From an uncultured Acholeplasmataceae bacterium (GTDB taxonomy: Bacteria; Bacillota_I; Bacilli_A; Acholeplasmatales; Acholeplasmataceae): a stretch of DNA of 64,000 nt. Positions 17,545 through 26,554 of the stretch are shown here, piece by piece; the first letter of the stretch is position 1; each line of letters starts with the position of its first letter. Position numbers and translations under genes: made by a program. The notes beneath the pieces are model-generated. The model saw only the letters and a list, made by a program, of their open reading frames with translations. It was not told the origin of the DNA and made no database searches. Location of the stretch: assembly GCA_927441705.1 (NCBI GenBank), contig CAKMKH010000017.1:24529-88528 (forward strand), read 5' to 3'.

Positions 17545-17955
17545 TTAACTATGAAAATGCTTTACTTTTACATCTCTGATTCGATTTATGCGTATAATTT
17601 GTGTTTTTAGCGATTGATATGAAATATCAGCTAATAATTTTGTTCCATCAAAAAAGTTAATCAAAACTTGTTCCTTTATAGCTTCATAGTGCTTAATGTA
17701 TGCATAATTGATCCAAACGATATCATATCTACGATGACTTTTCGTAGGTATGAGTTGAATGGTTTCACAAACATATAAAGGAATTTTATATTTTAAGTCC
17801 AATTTATTCCTACATGCTTGTAAATATCCTTGATATGTAAACAAATGTTCTTCACACAAATGTTTAATATAACTTATACTACTCATATTTAAAACCTGAT
17901 TTTTATCATTTTTAAAAAGAATACATCCGTATTTATGATTAGCGATATAATTCAT
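17545..17955 (-). CDS. comK: ComK-like competence regulator homologue
   Basis: A 136-residue protein matching the ComK family pattern: early YGC/ILF strand, a central CRNKLDLKYKIPLYV segment like the G-R-x..T..K-x-P-I region, then IPTKSHRRYDIVWINYAYIKHY, the ComK signature (FFPT-SP....C-WI...HI), and a C-terminal ISYQSLKTQIIRI matching the S....Q..R stretch. ComK activates DNA-uptake genes in Bacillus. ATG 17955 has GAGG eight bases upstream. It starts 40 bases after msmX, with a terminator in the gap whose U-tract runs straight into the Shine-Dalgarno, so expression may need read-through. Function as a competence activator is not shown here. Confidence 0.75.
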   Translation of the reverse strand: MNYIANHKYGCILFKNDKNQVLNMSSISYIKHLCEEHLFTYQGYLQACRNKLDLKYKIPLYVCETIQLIPTKSHRRYDIVWINYAYIKHYEAIKEQVLINFFDGTKLLADISYQSLKTQIIRINRIRDVKVKHFHS

Positions 17956-17967
17956 ATGTTTTTCCTC

Positions 17968-17992
17968 AAAAAAAAAGGCCAAGTGGCCTTTT
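17968..17992 (-). terminator. msmX terminator abutting comK ribosome site
   Basis: AAAAGGCC and GGCCTTTT with a 4-base loop, followed by nine or more T residues on the minus strand that directly precede GAGGAA of comK. Confidence 0.85.
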
Positions 17993-17995
17993 AAA

Positions 17996-19102
17996 TTATT
18001 TGTCTTTTAAAACAAGTTCAGTTTCAGGATTGAAGAAATGAGCTTTATTCATGTCAAGTGCTAATTTCATTTCATCACCAATTCTAATGTTAGCTCTTGC
18101 GTTAACAACAGCACAAATATTTGATTCATTAACAGATGTATAAATGTTTGTTTCTGAACCTAATAATTCAGCAACATCGACTTTAATACTTAAAACTGCA
18201 CCAGGATAAGTATCCATAACTACTTTTTCATCATGAATATCTTCTGGTCTGATGCCTAAAACGATATCTTTTTCTAATAAACCATTATCTTTTATTAGTT
18301 GTAATTTATCTTCTGGAACTACAATTGTGTGATCGCCAGCTCTAAAAATTGCATCTTTACCAACTCTACCATTGATAAAGTTCATTGGAGGTGTTCCAAT
18401 AAAGCCTGCTACGAACATATTTTCTGGATGATCATAAATTTCTTTAGGTGCTCCAACTTGCATGATATAACCGTCTTTCATAACAACGATTCTTGAAGCC
18501 ATTGTCATCGCTTCAATTTGGTCATGGGTTACATAAATAGTAGTAGTTTCAATCTTATTATGAAGTTTAATTAATTCACCGCGCATCTGTACACGTAATT
18601 TAGCATCTAAGTTTGATAATGGTTCATCCATTAAGAATACTTTAGCATTACGAACGATTGCTCTACCTAATGCAACACGTTGTCTTTGTCCACCTGATAA
18701 AGCTTTAGGTTTACGTTTTAAATAAGGTGTAAGACCTAAAATATCAGCAGCTTCTTGAACTTTCTCATTAATAACATCTTTAGGCATTTTTCTTAATTTT
18801 AGACCAAAAGCCATGTTATCATAAACAGTCATATGAGGATATAAAGCGTAAGATTGGAATACCATTGCGATATTACGATCTTTTGGTGCTTTATCATTAA
18901 CCATTTCATCATCAATATATAATTCACCTGATGTAATTTCTTCTAATCCAGCAATCATTCTAAGTGTAGTAGATTTACCGCAACCTGATGGTCCAACAAA
19001 TACGATAAACTCTTTGTCTCTAATTTGTAAATTGAAATCAAATACTGCTTGTACACCATTTGGGTATACTTTGTTAATGTCTTTTAATTTTAAAGTAGCC
19101 AT
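17996..19102 (-). CDS. msmX: MsmX/UgpC-type sugar ABC transporter ATPase
   Basis: A 368-residue ATPase with Walker [11 protein letters not shown]-loop FQSYALYPHMTV, signature LSGGQRQR, Walker B VFLMDEPLSNLDAKLR and a C-terminal TOBE/OB regulatory domain. The MsmX group is a shared ATPase that energises several carbohydrate importers whose binding proteins and permeases are encoded elsewhere; no sugar permease lies in this window. It is preceded by an extended -10 and GGGAG. Confidence 0.93.
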   Translation of the reverse strand: MATLKLKDINKVYPNGVQAVFDFNLQIRDKEFIVFVGPSGCGKSTTLRMIAGLEEITSGELYIDDEMVNDKAPKDRNIAMVFQSYALYPHMTVYDNMAFGLKLRKMPKDVINEKVQEAADILGLTPYLKRKPKALSGGQRQRVALGRAIVRNAKVFLMDEPLSNLDAKLRVQMRGELIKLHNKIETTTIYVTHDQIEAMTMASRIVVMKDGYIMQVGAPKEIYDHPENMFVAGFIGTPPMNFINGRVGKDAIFRAGDHTIVVPEDKLQLIKDNGLLEKDIVLGIRPEDIHDEKVVMDTYPGAVLSIKVDVAELLGSETNIYTSVNESNICAVVNARANIRIGDEMKLALDMNKAHFFNPETELVLKDK

Positions 19103-19139
19103 CTAATTTACTCCCTTTCATTTTGTTACTCGTATCTAT

Positions 19140-19148
19140 ATTATAGCA
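19140..19148 (-). promoter_or_regulatory. Extended -10 promoter of msmX
   Basis: TGCTATAAT on the minus strand, about 40 bases before the msmX start. Confidence 0.5.
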
Positions 19149-19158
19149 ATCATTTCAA

Positions 19159-19184
19159 TAAAAAAAAATGTGCACGATGCACAC
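19159..19184 (-). terminator. Terminator after the PucR-type gene
   Basis: TGTGCA and TGCACA with a 3-base loop, then a 9-base T-run on the minus strand. Confidence 0.8.
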
Positions 19185-19188
19185 TTTT

Positions 19189-19770
19189 TTATGTTGTTAG
19201 TAACAAACTATATAATAGGAATCCATCTATGAATTTTCTAGGATCAAATCCTGTTACTTGATAAAATTTGTCTAATCTTTGAGTTAATGTATTCCTATGA
19301 ATATATAAATCTTTTGCTGCACGACTCATGTTTTGATTCGTTTCAAGATAGGTTTTAAGAGTTTCTATCATCATCTGATCATCTATATATTTCTTTAATA
19401 TATATGCTTTAAATGATGCATCTAAACTTTTAATAAAATGCTTTATGATGATGTGGTCGTCTATAAAAACGTATTTGTTGAAATTAATAAGTTTTAATTT
19501 TTGTTCAACAAACAATAAGTTATCTTCTAAGCTATGTATAGACTCATAATAATGTGATTGATATAATCTAAAATCAAGAAGTGTATCTTGAGATAAGTTA
19601 ATAATCACATCTTTCAAAGAAATATCTATATCATGCGAAAAATAGATCCATAAAATGTGTTGATCTACTTTTACTTTATCAATATGAAGCACTTCAGAAA
19701 AAAGTGATGTAATCATTTGTTCATACTGATCAATATTTTCTTTAGTTTCAATTGCTATATATCTATACAT
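19189..19770 (-). CDS. PucR-type C-terminal helix-turn-helix regulator
   Basis: A 193-residue protein. The last ~60 residues match the HTH of PucR/CdaR regulators (ETLKTYLETNQNMSRAAKDLYIHRNTLTQRLDKFYQVTGFD). The first ~130 residues are not recognised and are shorter than the sensor halves of classic family members. ATG 19770 has AGGTGAT upstream; the preceding TTG is rejected. It follows the two lipoprotein genes with a 15-base gap and is probably co-transcribed, so control of that unit is possible. Confidence 0.75.
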   Translation of the reverse strand: MYRYIAIETKENIDQYEQMITSLFSEVLHIDKVKVDQHILWIYFSHDIDISLKDVIINLSQDTLLDFRLYQSHYYESIHSLEDNLLFVEQKLKLINFNKYVFIDDHIIIKHFIKSLDASFKAYILKKYIDDQMMIETLKTYLETNQNMSRAAKDLYIHRNTLTQRLDKFYQVTGFDPRKFIDGFLLYSLLLTT

Positions 19771-19785
19771 CAAATCACCTAATAT

Positions 19786-20538
19786 CTATTGATATCTCCA
19801 AATAGGAAGAATTGGACTAGCAAATCTATATATCGTATTGTAATCTATGAGCAACACGTGAGTCTCTCCATACAAATATTGTATGCCAACAAGCTCTAAT
19901 TTTAGATTAAAGACAGGACTTCCATTTGCACTTTGTGTACTTGTAACTTCAATATATGACATTTCATCTTGATAGAGATATGAACCTAATTTTTGGATAT
20001 TTTGAATAGGATAGCTATTAGAAATCATAATTAATAGTTCACCTGTTATCGGCATATAACTTGGTAAATCGATAGAAGCATAATCTTCAGTTGTATGTTG
20101 AAATCTCAATATACCTAATTTTAGAGTGGAGTCAGCAGCAAATATCTCTCCTGTGACTCTATTGCCATAAGCATCTGTTACGTAATATTCTACAAATCTA
20201 GATTGTAAATTAATCATTTGAAATGTAGTCAAAATATAATGATAACTATCATCTGTATAAATAAGCGTCCCTGAACCAAATACTTGATCTGTAACTCTTC
20301 TGAAAATATCTAATACTTGTGTTTCAATCATAAAAACCGAAGTTGTAGTAATGTTTGTTACATCATTCATTACATCTCTAAAATCTTCAAAATTTATTAC
20401 ATCATGCATCACATAATCGTTATACTGATCAGATAATTGACGATACTCAAAACTATCTTCTTCAATAATCAGCATATCACACCCTTGTAAGAAAATTAAA
20501 AACATCAACGCTAATAAAATACTATATATCTTTTTCAT
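19786..20538 (-). CDS. Lipoprotein, degenerate trypsin-like (probable pseudoprotease)
   Basis: 250 residues with a signal peptide and lipobox LQGC (Cys19). It aligns along its length with the neighbouring trypsin-like lipoprotein, but the catalytic triad is lost: the His region TNNHVV is TTFQMI, the Asp region YDLAVVSF is LKLGILRF, and GSSGS is ANGS. The fold may be kept for binding rather than cutting. ATG overlaps the upstream stop by four bases. Confidence 0.75.
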   Translation of the reverse strand: MKKIYSILLALMFLIFLQGCDMLIIEEDSFEYRQLSDQYNDYVMHDVINFEDFRDVMNDVTNITTTSVFMIETQVLDIFRRVTDQVFGSGTLIYTDDSYHYILTTFQMINLQSRFVEYYVTDAYGNRVTGEIFAADSTLKLGILRFQHTTEDYASIDLPSYMPITGELLIMISNSYPIQNIQKLGSYLYQDEMSYIEVTSTQSANGSPVFNLKLELVGIQYLYGETHVLLIDYNTIYRFASPILPIWRYQ

Positions 20539-21338
20539 GATGCCACCTCATTCTTGTAAGGTATGCCATATAAATCTAAGAATTCAAATATATATGTTTC
20601 GGGAACAGAAAATGCATATTCCGATGTACTTGACTCATTAATGAAATTACCTGCATAAACAATTCCAACTATTTCAAAATTTTCATTTAAAACAACACTG
20701 CCGCTACTACCAGCCTCAACTGGGGCATCTATAATTAGCACGGGAAATTCTATATGATTTGTATATGAAATAGATGAAACATTAATTTCATCATAATCGA
20801 CAAACTCACCTAATGTAATTCCATTAATTTGGCCATCAGGATATCCCATAACAATGACTTTATCTTTAAAAGTTAACCCTTGATCAGAAAATGGCAAAAC
20901 TTCAAGATTAGCTCCTATTTTCGAAAATGAAACAACAGCTAAATCGTAATTTTCATCAGCAGCAATCACTGTGCCAGTTCTATTTTTCCCAAGATAATCT
21001 GTGACAGTAATTTTTTGGCTTATACCTTCCGCTTGATAAACTACATGGTTATTCGTCAATAAATAAAATAGTGTTTCATCTTCATAAAAAATAAAACCAG
21101 ATCCAATTGAAACAGATGATGGTGCTGAAAGTGTAGTTTTAGTGACTTTAACAATCGATTTAATTGTTATAGTCGATAAAGTCTCATACATATCAATGTA
21201 GTTTTTATAAACATCTTGTCTTGCTGCGACATCATTTTGATATTCTAAAAGAAGATCATCATAAGTTAGCTCTCTAATACATGATGATAAGCTTATTGTT
21301 AATGCTATTAAAATAAAAATAACCCATAATTTCTTCAT
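20535..21338 (-). CDS. Trypsin-like (HtrA-type) surface lipoprotein
   Basis: 267 residues. Signal peptide with lipobox LSSC, then a ~55-residue linker and a serine protease domain with all triad elements: TNNHVV (His), ENYDLAVVSF (Asp) and EAGSSGSVVL (Ser). No PDZ domain is seen. It would be anchored outside the membrane. ATG 21338 fits AAGGTG (6-base spacing) better than the GTG or ATG just before it. Followed by its inactive paralogue and a PucR-type regulator. Confidence 0.85.
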   Translation of the reverse strand: MKKLWVIFILIALTISLSSCIRELTYDDLLLEYQNDVAARQDVYKNYIDMYETLSTITIKSIVKVTKTTLSAPSSVSIGSGFIFYEDETLFYLLTNNHVVYQAEGISQKITVTDYLGKNRTGTVIAADENYDLAVVSFSKIGANLEVLPFSDQGLTFKDKVIVMGYPDGQINGITLGEFVDYDEINVSSISYTNHIEFPVLIIDAPVEAGSSGSVVLNENFEIVGIVYAGNFINESSTSEYAFSVPETYIFEFLDLYGIPYKNEVAS

Positions 21339-21377
21339 TTTCATCACCTTATAACTATTTTACGCTAAATAGGCCAT

Positions 21378-21410
21378 AAAAAAAAGATATTTGTTAAAAA
21401 CAAATATCTT
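21378..21410 (-). terminator. Terminator of the suf operon
   Basis: AAGATATTTGTT and AACAAATATCTT, minus-strand T-run, 12 bases after the sufB stop. Confidence 0.88.
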
Positions 21411-21422
21411 CTTTATATTTTA

Positions 21423-22835
21423 TTATCCGATTGAGCCTTCCATTTCAAGCTTAATTAATTGATTTAACTCAATTGCATATTCCATTGGAAGTTCTTTTGC
21501 GAATGGTTCAATAAAGCCCATTACAATCATCTCAGTTGCTTCTTCTTCAGATAAGCCTCGGCTCATCAAGTAGAATAACTGCTCTTCACTAATTTTTGAA
21601 ACGGTTGCTTCATGTTCTAGGAAAACATTACTGTTTCTTACAACATTTGTTGGAATTGTATCACTAAATGACTCATCATCTAAAATAATCGTGTCACATT
21701 CAACATGTGCTTTTGCACCAAATGCTTTTTTACCGAAATCAACTTTTCCGCGGTAATTGACTGATCCACCACCACGACTAATTGATTTAGAGATAATTGT
21801 AGATGTTGTATTAGGTGCAACATGTATCATTTTAGCACCAGCATCTTGAATTTGTCCTTTACCAGCAAAAGCAATTGAAATCGTTGTTCCTTTTGCTCTT
21901 TCACCAAGTAAAACACAAGATGGATATTTCATGTTTACGCTTGATCCGATGTTGCCATCAATCCATTCCATATGTCCATTTTCATAAACAAATGAGCGTT
22001 TAGTAACTAAATTGATAACATTGTTACTCCAATTTTGGATAGTAGTATAACGACAAGTCGCATCTTTATGAACTACAATCTCAACGATTGCAGCATGTAA
22101 TGAATCTTTTGTGTAAGTTGGAGCTGTACATCCTTCAACATAATTTACATATGCACCTTCATCGACAATAATTAACGTTCTTTCAAATTGTCCCATTTGT
22201 TCAGAGTTAATTCTAAAATAAGATTGTAGTGGTTTAGGTACTTTAACACCTTTAGGCACATAAATAAATGATCCACCACTCCAAACAGCACTATTTAATG
22301 CTGCATATTTATTATCACTATAAGGGATAATTGTTCCAAAATATTGTTTTACAAGCTCAGGGTATTCACGAAGTGCAGTATCAGTATCAACATATATAAC
22401 ACCTAAATCTTCTAACTCTTTCATTGTGTTATGATATACAACTTCACTTTCAAACTGTGTAGAAACACCTGCTAAATAATTTCTTTCAGCTTCTGGAATT
22501 CCTAATTTCTCAAAAGTATCCTTTATCTCTTTAGGTACCTCATCCCAGCTTGTTTCTGCTCTATCGCTAGCTCGTAAGAAATATGTAATTTCATCAAATT
22601 TTATAAATGATAGGTCAGGTCCCCATTTTGGGTTTTCTAACTCTAAAAATTTCTTATAACTTTTTAGACGAAAATCTAACATCCATTGTGGTTCATTCTT
22701 ATATTTTGAAATTGCACGTACAATCTCTTCATTAAGTCCTTTACCGGTATTAATTACTGGTGTGTTTTCTGTTCTAAATCCGAATTTATAATCACCAACA
22801 ATGGCATCTATCTTCTTTTTGTTGTCGTCCATCAT
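21423..22835 (-). CDS. sufB: Fe-S cluster assembly scaffold SufB
   Basis: A 470-residue SufB, core scaffold on which Fe-S clusters form together with SufC and SufD. The beta-helix core ([13 protein letters not shown], ...[13 protein letters not shown]-like region, [14 protein letters not shown]) and C-terminal [14 protein letters not shown] segment are typical. AGGAGG precedes ATG 22835, which overlaps the sufU stop. Last gene of sufC-D-S-U-B, the usual Gram-positive order. Confidence 0.97.
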   Translation of the reverse strand: MMDDNKKKIDAIVGDYKFGFRTENTPVINTGKGLNEEIVRAISKYKNEPQWMLDFRLKSYKKFLELENPKWGPDLSFIKFDEITYFLRASDRAETSWDEVPKEIKDTFEKLGIPEAERNYLAGVSTQFESEVVYHNTMKELEDLGVIYVDTDTALREYPELVKQYFGTIIPYSDNKYAALNSAVWSGGSFIYVPKGVKVPKPLQSYFRINSEQMGQFERTLIIVDEGAYVNYVEGCTAPTYTKDSLHAAIVEIVVHKDATCRYTTIQNWSNNVINLVTKRSFVYENGHMEWIDGNIGSSVNMKYPSCVLLGERAKGTTISIAFAGKGQIQDAGAKMIHVAPNTTSTIISKSISRGGGSVNYRGKVDFGKKAFGAKAHVECDTIILDDESFSDTIPTNVVRNSNVFLEHEATVSKISEEQLFYLMSRGLSEEEATEMIVMGFIEPFAKELPMEYAIELNQLIKLEMEGSIG

Positions 22836-23275
22836 TTGCTTTTATCCTCCTTTATTTTTTTTAATCCCATCTCCGCAGCTTTCCATGCCAATGTTGCACA
22901 CTTAATTCTTGCTGGAAATTGTGAGACACCTTGATATACAATAGCATCTCCTTTTAGAATATCTGGATTAAACGGATATCCTTTTATAAGTTCATAAAAC
23001 TCATGAATAATTTGATCTGCTTTTTCTACTTCTTGATCTTTTAAAGTTTGGCTCATCACGCTTGCACTTGAACAACATATAGAGCATCCAGTTCCTTGAT
23101 GTTTGATATCAGTAATTTTATTGCCTTCTACTTTGAGTTGTACTGTCATCTCATCACCACAACTTGGATTATTTAAATGAATAGTGACATAGTTCGGATC
23201 AGCAACAAATCCTTTATTTTTAGGGTTTTTATAATGATCCATAATAACTTGTCTATATAATTGTTCGATATTCAT
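22832..23275 (-). CDS. sufU: Sulfur-transfer protein SufU
   Basis: A 147-residue zinc-containing IscU-like protein that accepts sulfur from SufS in Gram-positive bacteria. The three conserved cysteine sites are [18 protein letters not shown] and IKCATLAW. An extra cysteine follows the second one. Between sufS and sufB. Confidence 0.95.
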   Translation of the reverse strand: MNIEQLYRQVIMDHYKNPKNKGFVADPNYVTIHLNNPSCGDEMTVQLKVEGNKITDIKHQGTGCSICCSSASVMSQTLKDQEVEKADQIIHEFYELIKGYPFNPDILKGDAIVYQGVSQFPARIKCATLAWKAAEMGLKKIKEDKSK

Positions 23276-23286
23276 GATTGCCTCCT

Positions 23287-24492
23287 TTAAAATGATAAAA
23301 AGAAATCTTTTGCTGCTTTAATACTAGATATCAATACATCACAATCTTGTATATCATTATAAATATGAAATGATACTCTAAGTGTTGAATTAACACCTAG
23401 AAAACGTGATACGAGTTGTGCACAATGATGTCCCGCTCTTACACTAACTTGATATTGATCAAGCATTGTAGCAATATCATGCGGATGAACATCATCGATA
23501 TTAAATGTTATCGTTGATATATCAGCATTTTTGTTATATATGGTTATACCTTCAATTTTTTCTAATTGTTCAATGGTATATTTTCTTAAATTCATCGTAT
23601 GCTCATGGATATTGTCATATCCAATTTTTTTGATGTAATCAATAGCTGCAGAAAGTCCAAGTGCGCCACTGATAACAGGAGTCCCAGCTTCAAACTTTAA
23701 AGGTGCTTCTTTGTATGTCGCATGATCTTTAAATACTTGATCTGCCATTTCTCCACCAAATTCAACAGGTTCTAACATATTTAGTAATTGACTCTTTCCA
23801 AATAAGACTCCGACACCAGATGGACCAAACATTTTATGTCCTGAAAAAGCTAAAAAGTCAACATCAAGCTTTTTAACATCCACTTGCATATGTGGTACAG
23901 CTTGAGCAGCGTCTAAAATGACAATAGCGCCGTTTTTATGGGCAAGCTCTATGATTTCCTCTATTGGTGTTAAATACCCCATAACGTTCGAAACATACGT
24001 GATAGCAACCACTTTAGTATTTTTAGTTAAAACTTTTTTAAAGTTATCAACCGTAATTCTACCTTCATCGGTTAATGGGATATAAACAAGGTTAGCTTTA
24101 GTCTTTTTAGCAGTTGCCATCCATGGAAGGATTGAAGAATGATGTTCAAGTTCTGTTGTAATTATTTCATCGTTCTCTTCTAAAACTTCACGATATGCAT
24201 ATGCAATCATATTAAGTGATGAGGTAGTACCTCTTGTAAATATAATTTCATCATTATTTGCATTAATAAACTTAGCTGCATTTACTCTAGCTGCCTCGTA
24301 GAGTCTGGTTGCTTCATAAGCTAAATCATATGCGCCACGATGCACATTGACACCAAGCGACTGATAATAATGGTCTAAGACATCAATCACTGGTTTTACC
24401 TTGAGTGATGATGCCGCAGAATCTAGATATGTTAATTTTGGTTGATTTTCGTAAATTGGAAAATCCTGTCTTATTTGTTTTACATCAATCAT
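23287..24492 (-). CDS. sufS: Cysteine desulfurase SufS
   Basis: A 401-residue PLP enzyme that extracts sulfur from cysteine as a persulfide. The PLP lysine is in FSGHKMFGPSGVG and the catalytic cysteine in RAGHHCAQ. The TRGTTSSLN and ELEHHSS segments are typical of group II desulfurases. ATG overlaps the sufD stop (ATGA). Confidence 0.97.
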   Translation of the reverse strand: MIDVKQIRQDFPIYENQPKLTYLDSAASSLKVKPVIDVLDHYYQSLGVNVHRGAYDLAYEATRLYEAARVNAAKFINANNDEIIFTRGTTSSLNMIAYAYREVLEENDEIITTELEHHSSILPWMATAKKTKANLVYIPLTDEGRITVDNFKKVLTKNTKVVAITYVSNVMGYLTPIEEIIELAHKNGAIVILDAAQAVPHMQVDVKKLDVDFLAFSGHKMFGPSGVGVLFGKSQLLNMLEPVEFGGEMADQVFKDHATYKEAPLKFEAGTPVISGALGLSAAIDYIKKIGYDNIHEHTMNLRKYTIEQLEKIEGITIYNKNADISTITFNIDDVHPHDIATMLDQYQVSVRAGHHCAQLVSRFLGVNSTLRVSFHIYNDIQDCDVLISSIKAAKDFFLSF

Positions 24493-25364
24493 ATTCTTGA
24501 GTTTACGAGACTCACAAATCTTTCTCTTAATGGTTCATCATCGATTTCATCAATGATTGGTTTTAAGAAACCATTAATAATCAGTTTTTCAGCTTGTTCT
24601 CTTGTTAATCCTCTACTTTGTATGTAATAGAGTTGTTCTTCTTCGATTTTACCGATGGTTGCACCGTGACCGGCTTTCACATCGTATTCATCAATTAGTA
24701 AAATTGGATTAACTTCAACTACTGCCTTATCTGAAGTGATAATACCTTTTAAGGTTTGGAAAGCATTTGCGTTCTTCATACCTTTCTCAATTTTTTCAAC
24801 ACCATTTAATATAATTTTACCGTTCTCATTTGCGATACCGATATTTGTCATATTGCCATATGTGTTTGGAGCTTTATGCACAATTAATACATCAATATTT
24901 TGAATATGATGATCGGATGATAGTGCAATTGCTCTCATATTAACTTCAGCGCCTTCGCCAATAAGATCAACATGCATTTTTGCATCTAAAACATTACTTA
25001 CAAAACCACCAATTAGGTTTAATGATGCATATCTCTCTGCTGTGAAATAATGTTCTAACAATGCTTTTTTACTGCCTAGTTCACTAACTAGTAAATACTT
25101 TACTTTACTGTTTTCTTTTGCAATCAAGTTAAGTTTATAAGTGTTTTCTAATAAATCTTGACTAGCAATTTCTAAAATTATTTTAATACTTGTATTTTCT
25201 GAAACAACAATAGTCAAAGCTTCGTTGTTATTATCTTCTAATGTTATTTTAATCGTATCTTGATATTGGTTATTTTTAGGGATAGTAAGTACTTGATCTT
25301 TAAATGTGAAATCATTTGGAATACTAGATGTTATCTCATGATTCTTAATAACGATTGATTCCAT
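24489..25364 (-). CDS. sufD: Fe-S cluster assembly protein SufD
   Basis: A 291-residue SufD, partner of SufB in the SufBCD complex. Beta-helix core and the C-terminal EEEQLYYIQSRGLTREQAEKLIINGFLKP segment are recognisable; it is shorter than Bacillus SufD (about 435), with the N-terminal region reduced. The ATG overlaps the sufC stop by one base (TAATG). Confidence 0.92.
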   Translation of the reverse strand: MESIVIKNHEITSSIPNDFTFKDQVLTIPKNNQYQDTIKITLEDNNNEALTIVVSENTSIKIILEIASQDLLENTYKLNLIAKENSKVKYLLVSELGSKKALLEHYFTAERYASLNLIGGFVSNVLDAKMHVDLIGEGAEVNMRAIALSSDHHIQNIDVLIVHKAPNTYGNMTNIGIANENGKIILNGVEKIEKGMKNANAFQTLKGIITSDKAVVEVNPILLIDEYDVKAGHGATIGKIEEEQLYYIQSRGLTREQAEKLIINGFLKPIIDEIDDEPLRERFVSLVNSRI

Positions 25365-26131
25365 TATGATTCCTCTACTTCAAAATCAATACCCAATTCA
25401 TCTTTAATCCATTCATAACCATTTTTATCAATCTTTTCAATTAATTCTTGTCCACCACTTAACACGATTTTCCCATCAATCATGATATGAACATTTGTTG
25501 GATGAATGTGATCTAAGATTCTTTGGTAATGTGTAATTAGGATACATCCAAATTCATCATTAACCATATCATTTACATTTTCGCCAACTATCTTTAAAGC
25601 ATCCACGTCTAAACCTGAATCAATTTCATCTAGAATTGCAAATTTAGGTTTCAATACTTTTAACTGAAGAATTTCATTTCTTTTTCTTTCGCCACCACTA
25701 AAACCTTCGTTTAAATAACGATGTGCTAGATCAGGACGCATCTTTAATTCTTCGACCATTTTTTCATATTTTATCGCAAAATCAAATAAGCCCACTTCTT
25801 TACCTGAAGTCGCTTTTAATGCTTGACGCATAAAATCACTATTTGTAACACCTGGAACTTCTGCAGGATATTGCATCGCTAAGAATAATCCAGCGCGTGC
25901 TCTTTCATCAACTTCCATGTCTAAGATGTTTTCTCCGTCTAAAAATGCTTCACCATCTGTGATTTCATATTTTGGATGTCCCATAAGTGCACTAGCTAAA
26001 GTAGATTTACCTGTACCATTAGGTCCCATAATTGCATGAACTTCACCTGAATTAACGGTTAGATTTACACCTTTTAATATTTCTTTACCTTCAATTTCAA
26101 CATGAAGATTTTTTATTTCTAATTTTGCCAT
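25364..26131 (-). CDS. sufC: Fe-S cluster assembly ATPase SufC
   Basis: A 255-residue ABC-type ATPase with Walker A GPNGTGKSTL, signature FSGGERKR and Walker B FAILDEIDSGLD, which powers the SufBCD scaffold. ATG 26131 has AAGGAGG seven bases upstream; a longer frame is rejected. First gene of the operon, with cre-like and palindromic sites upstream. Confidence 0.97.
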   Translation of the reverse strand: MAKLEIKNLHVEIEGKEILKGVNLTVNSGEVHAIMGPNGTGKSTLASALMGHPKYEITDGEAFLDGENILDMEVDERARAGLFLAMQYPAEVPGVTNSDFMRQALKATSGKEVGLFDFAIKYEKMVEELKMRPDLAHRYLNEGFSGGERKRNEILQLKVLKPKFAILDEIDSGLDVDALKIVGENVNDMVNDEFGCILITHYQRILDHIHPTNVHIMIDGKIVLSGGQELIEKIDKNGYEWIKDELGIDFEVEES

Positions 26132-26216
26132 AATGACCTCCTTATTTACCATTACCATTATAAACTATTTAGATAAATATATCTAATTATATGCTAATTG
26201 ATACCTATTAAAATAG

Positions 26217-26230
26217 GTAAACGTTTTCAA
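26217..26230. promoter_or_regulatory. cre-like site upstream of sufC
   Basis: Minus strand TTGAAAACGTTTAC (26230-26217) matches the CcpA cre consensus in the central TGAAAACGTTT part, with one or two edge mismatches. About 30 bases upstream of a minus-strand TATAAT (26191-26186). Confidence 0.4.
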
Positions 26231-26240
26231 TGAAAATTTT

Positions 26241-26254
26241 ATGTAAATTTACAT
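26241..26254. promoter_or_regulatory. Perfect palindrome between sufC and the structured RNA
   Basis: ATGTAAATTTACAT lies between the divergent sufC promoter region and the promoter-like TATTAT (26275-26280). A regulator-binding site is possible; no known operator is matched with confidence. Confidence 0.35.
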
Positions 26255-26286
26255 TTACTTACAATTTTTTATGTTATTATGAGTGT

Positions 26287-26453
26287 GTAGTTGTTGATCC
26301 TTTTAAATATCAGCTTACTGCAATTAATGTATTTTTCTCCCAAAATACAGCGTTAACCTAACGCTTGGTAATATTTGGACTGCCATCCACGGATATTATC
26401 ATAAAAGGTTACTCCCTTAAAAAATGGACTTCCCTTTAGGAGTCCTTTTTTTT
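26287..26453 (+). ncRNA. Unassigned multi-hairpin RNA ending in a terminator
   Basis: No reading frame. A -10-like TATTAT (26275-26280) precedes it. Visible pairings: CCTTTT (26299-26304) with AAAAGG (26403-26408); AATATC (26306-26311) with GATATT (26392-26397); TTAC/CAA (26315-26323) with TTG/GTAA (26365-26371); hairpin TGTATTTT-AAAATACA (26328-26349); hairpin GCGTTA-TAACGC (26350-26364); then a terminator GGACT...AGTCC (26426-26445) and eight Ts. A 6S-like RNA, a riboswitch or a new RNA are all possible. It fills the 26159-26554 gap together with the sufC upstream sites. Confidence 0.65.
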
Positions 26454-26554
26454 ACTTTATTCAAAGAGCTCATGGACATTTTATCATCTTCATGATATCA
26501 TAAAATATGCATATAACAAAATAATATAATAATCTAAAAGTAGGTGTAAAATTT

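Noticed and set aside
26287-26453. Reading the structured RNA as an SRP RNA, tmRNA, RNase P RNA or common riboswitch
   Set aside because: None of their hallmark motifs (for example GGAAGCAGC of SRP, TPP, SAM or purine cores) is present.
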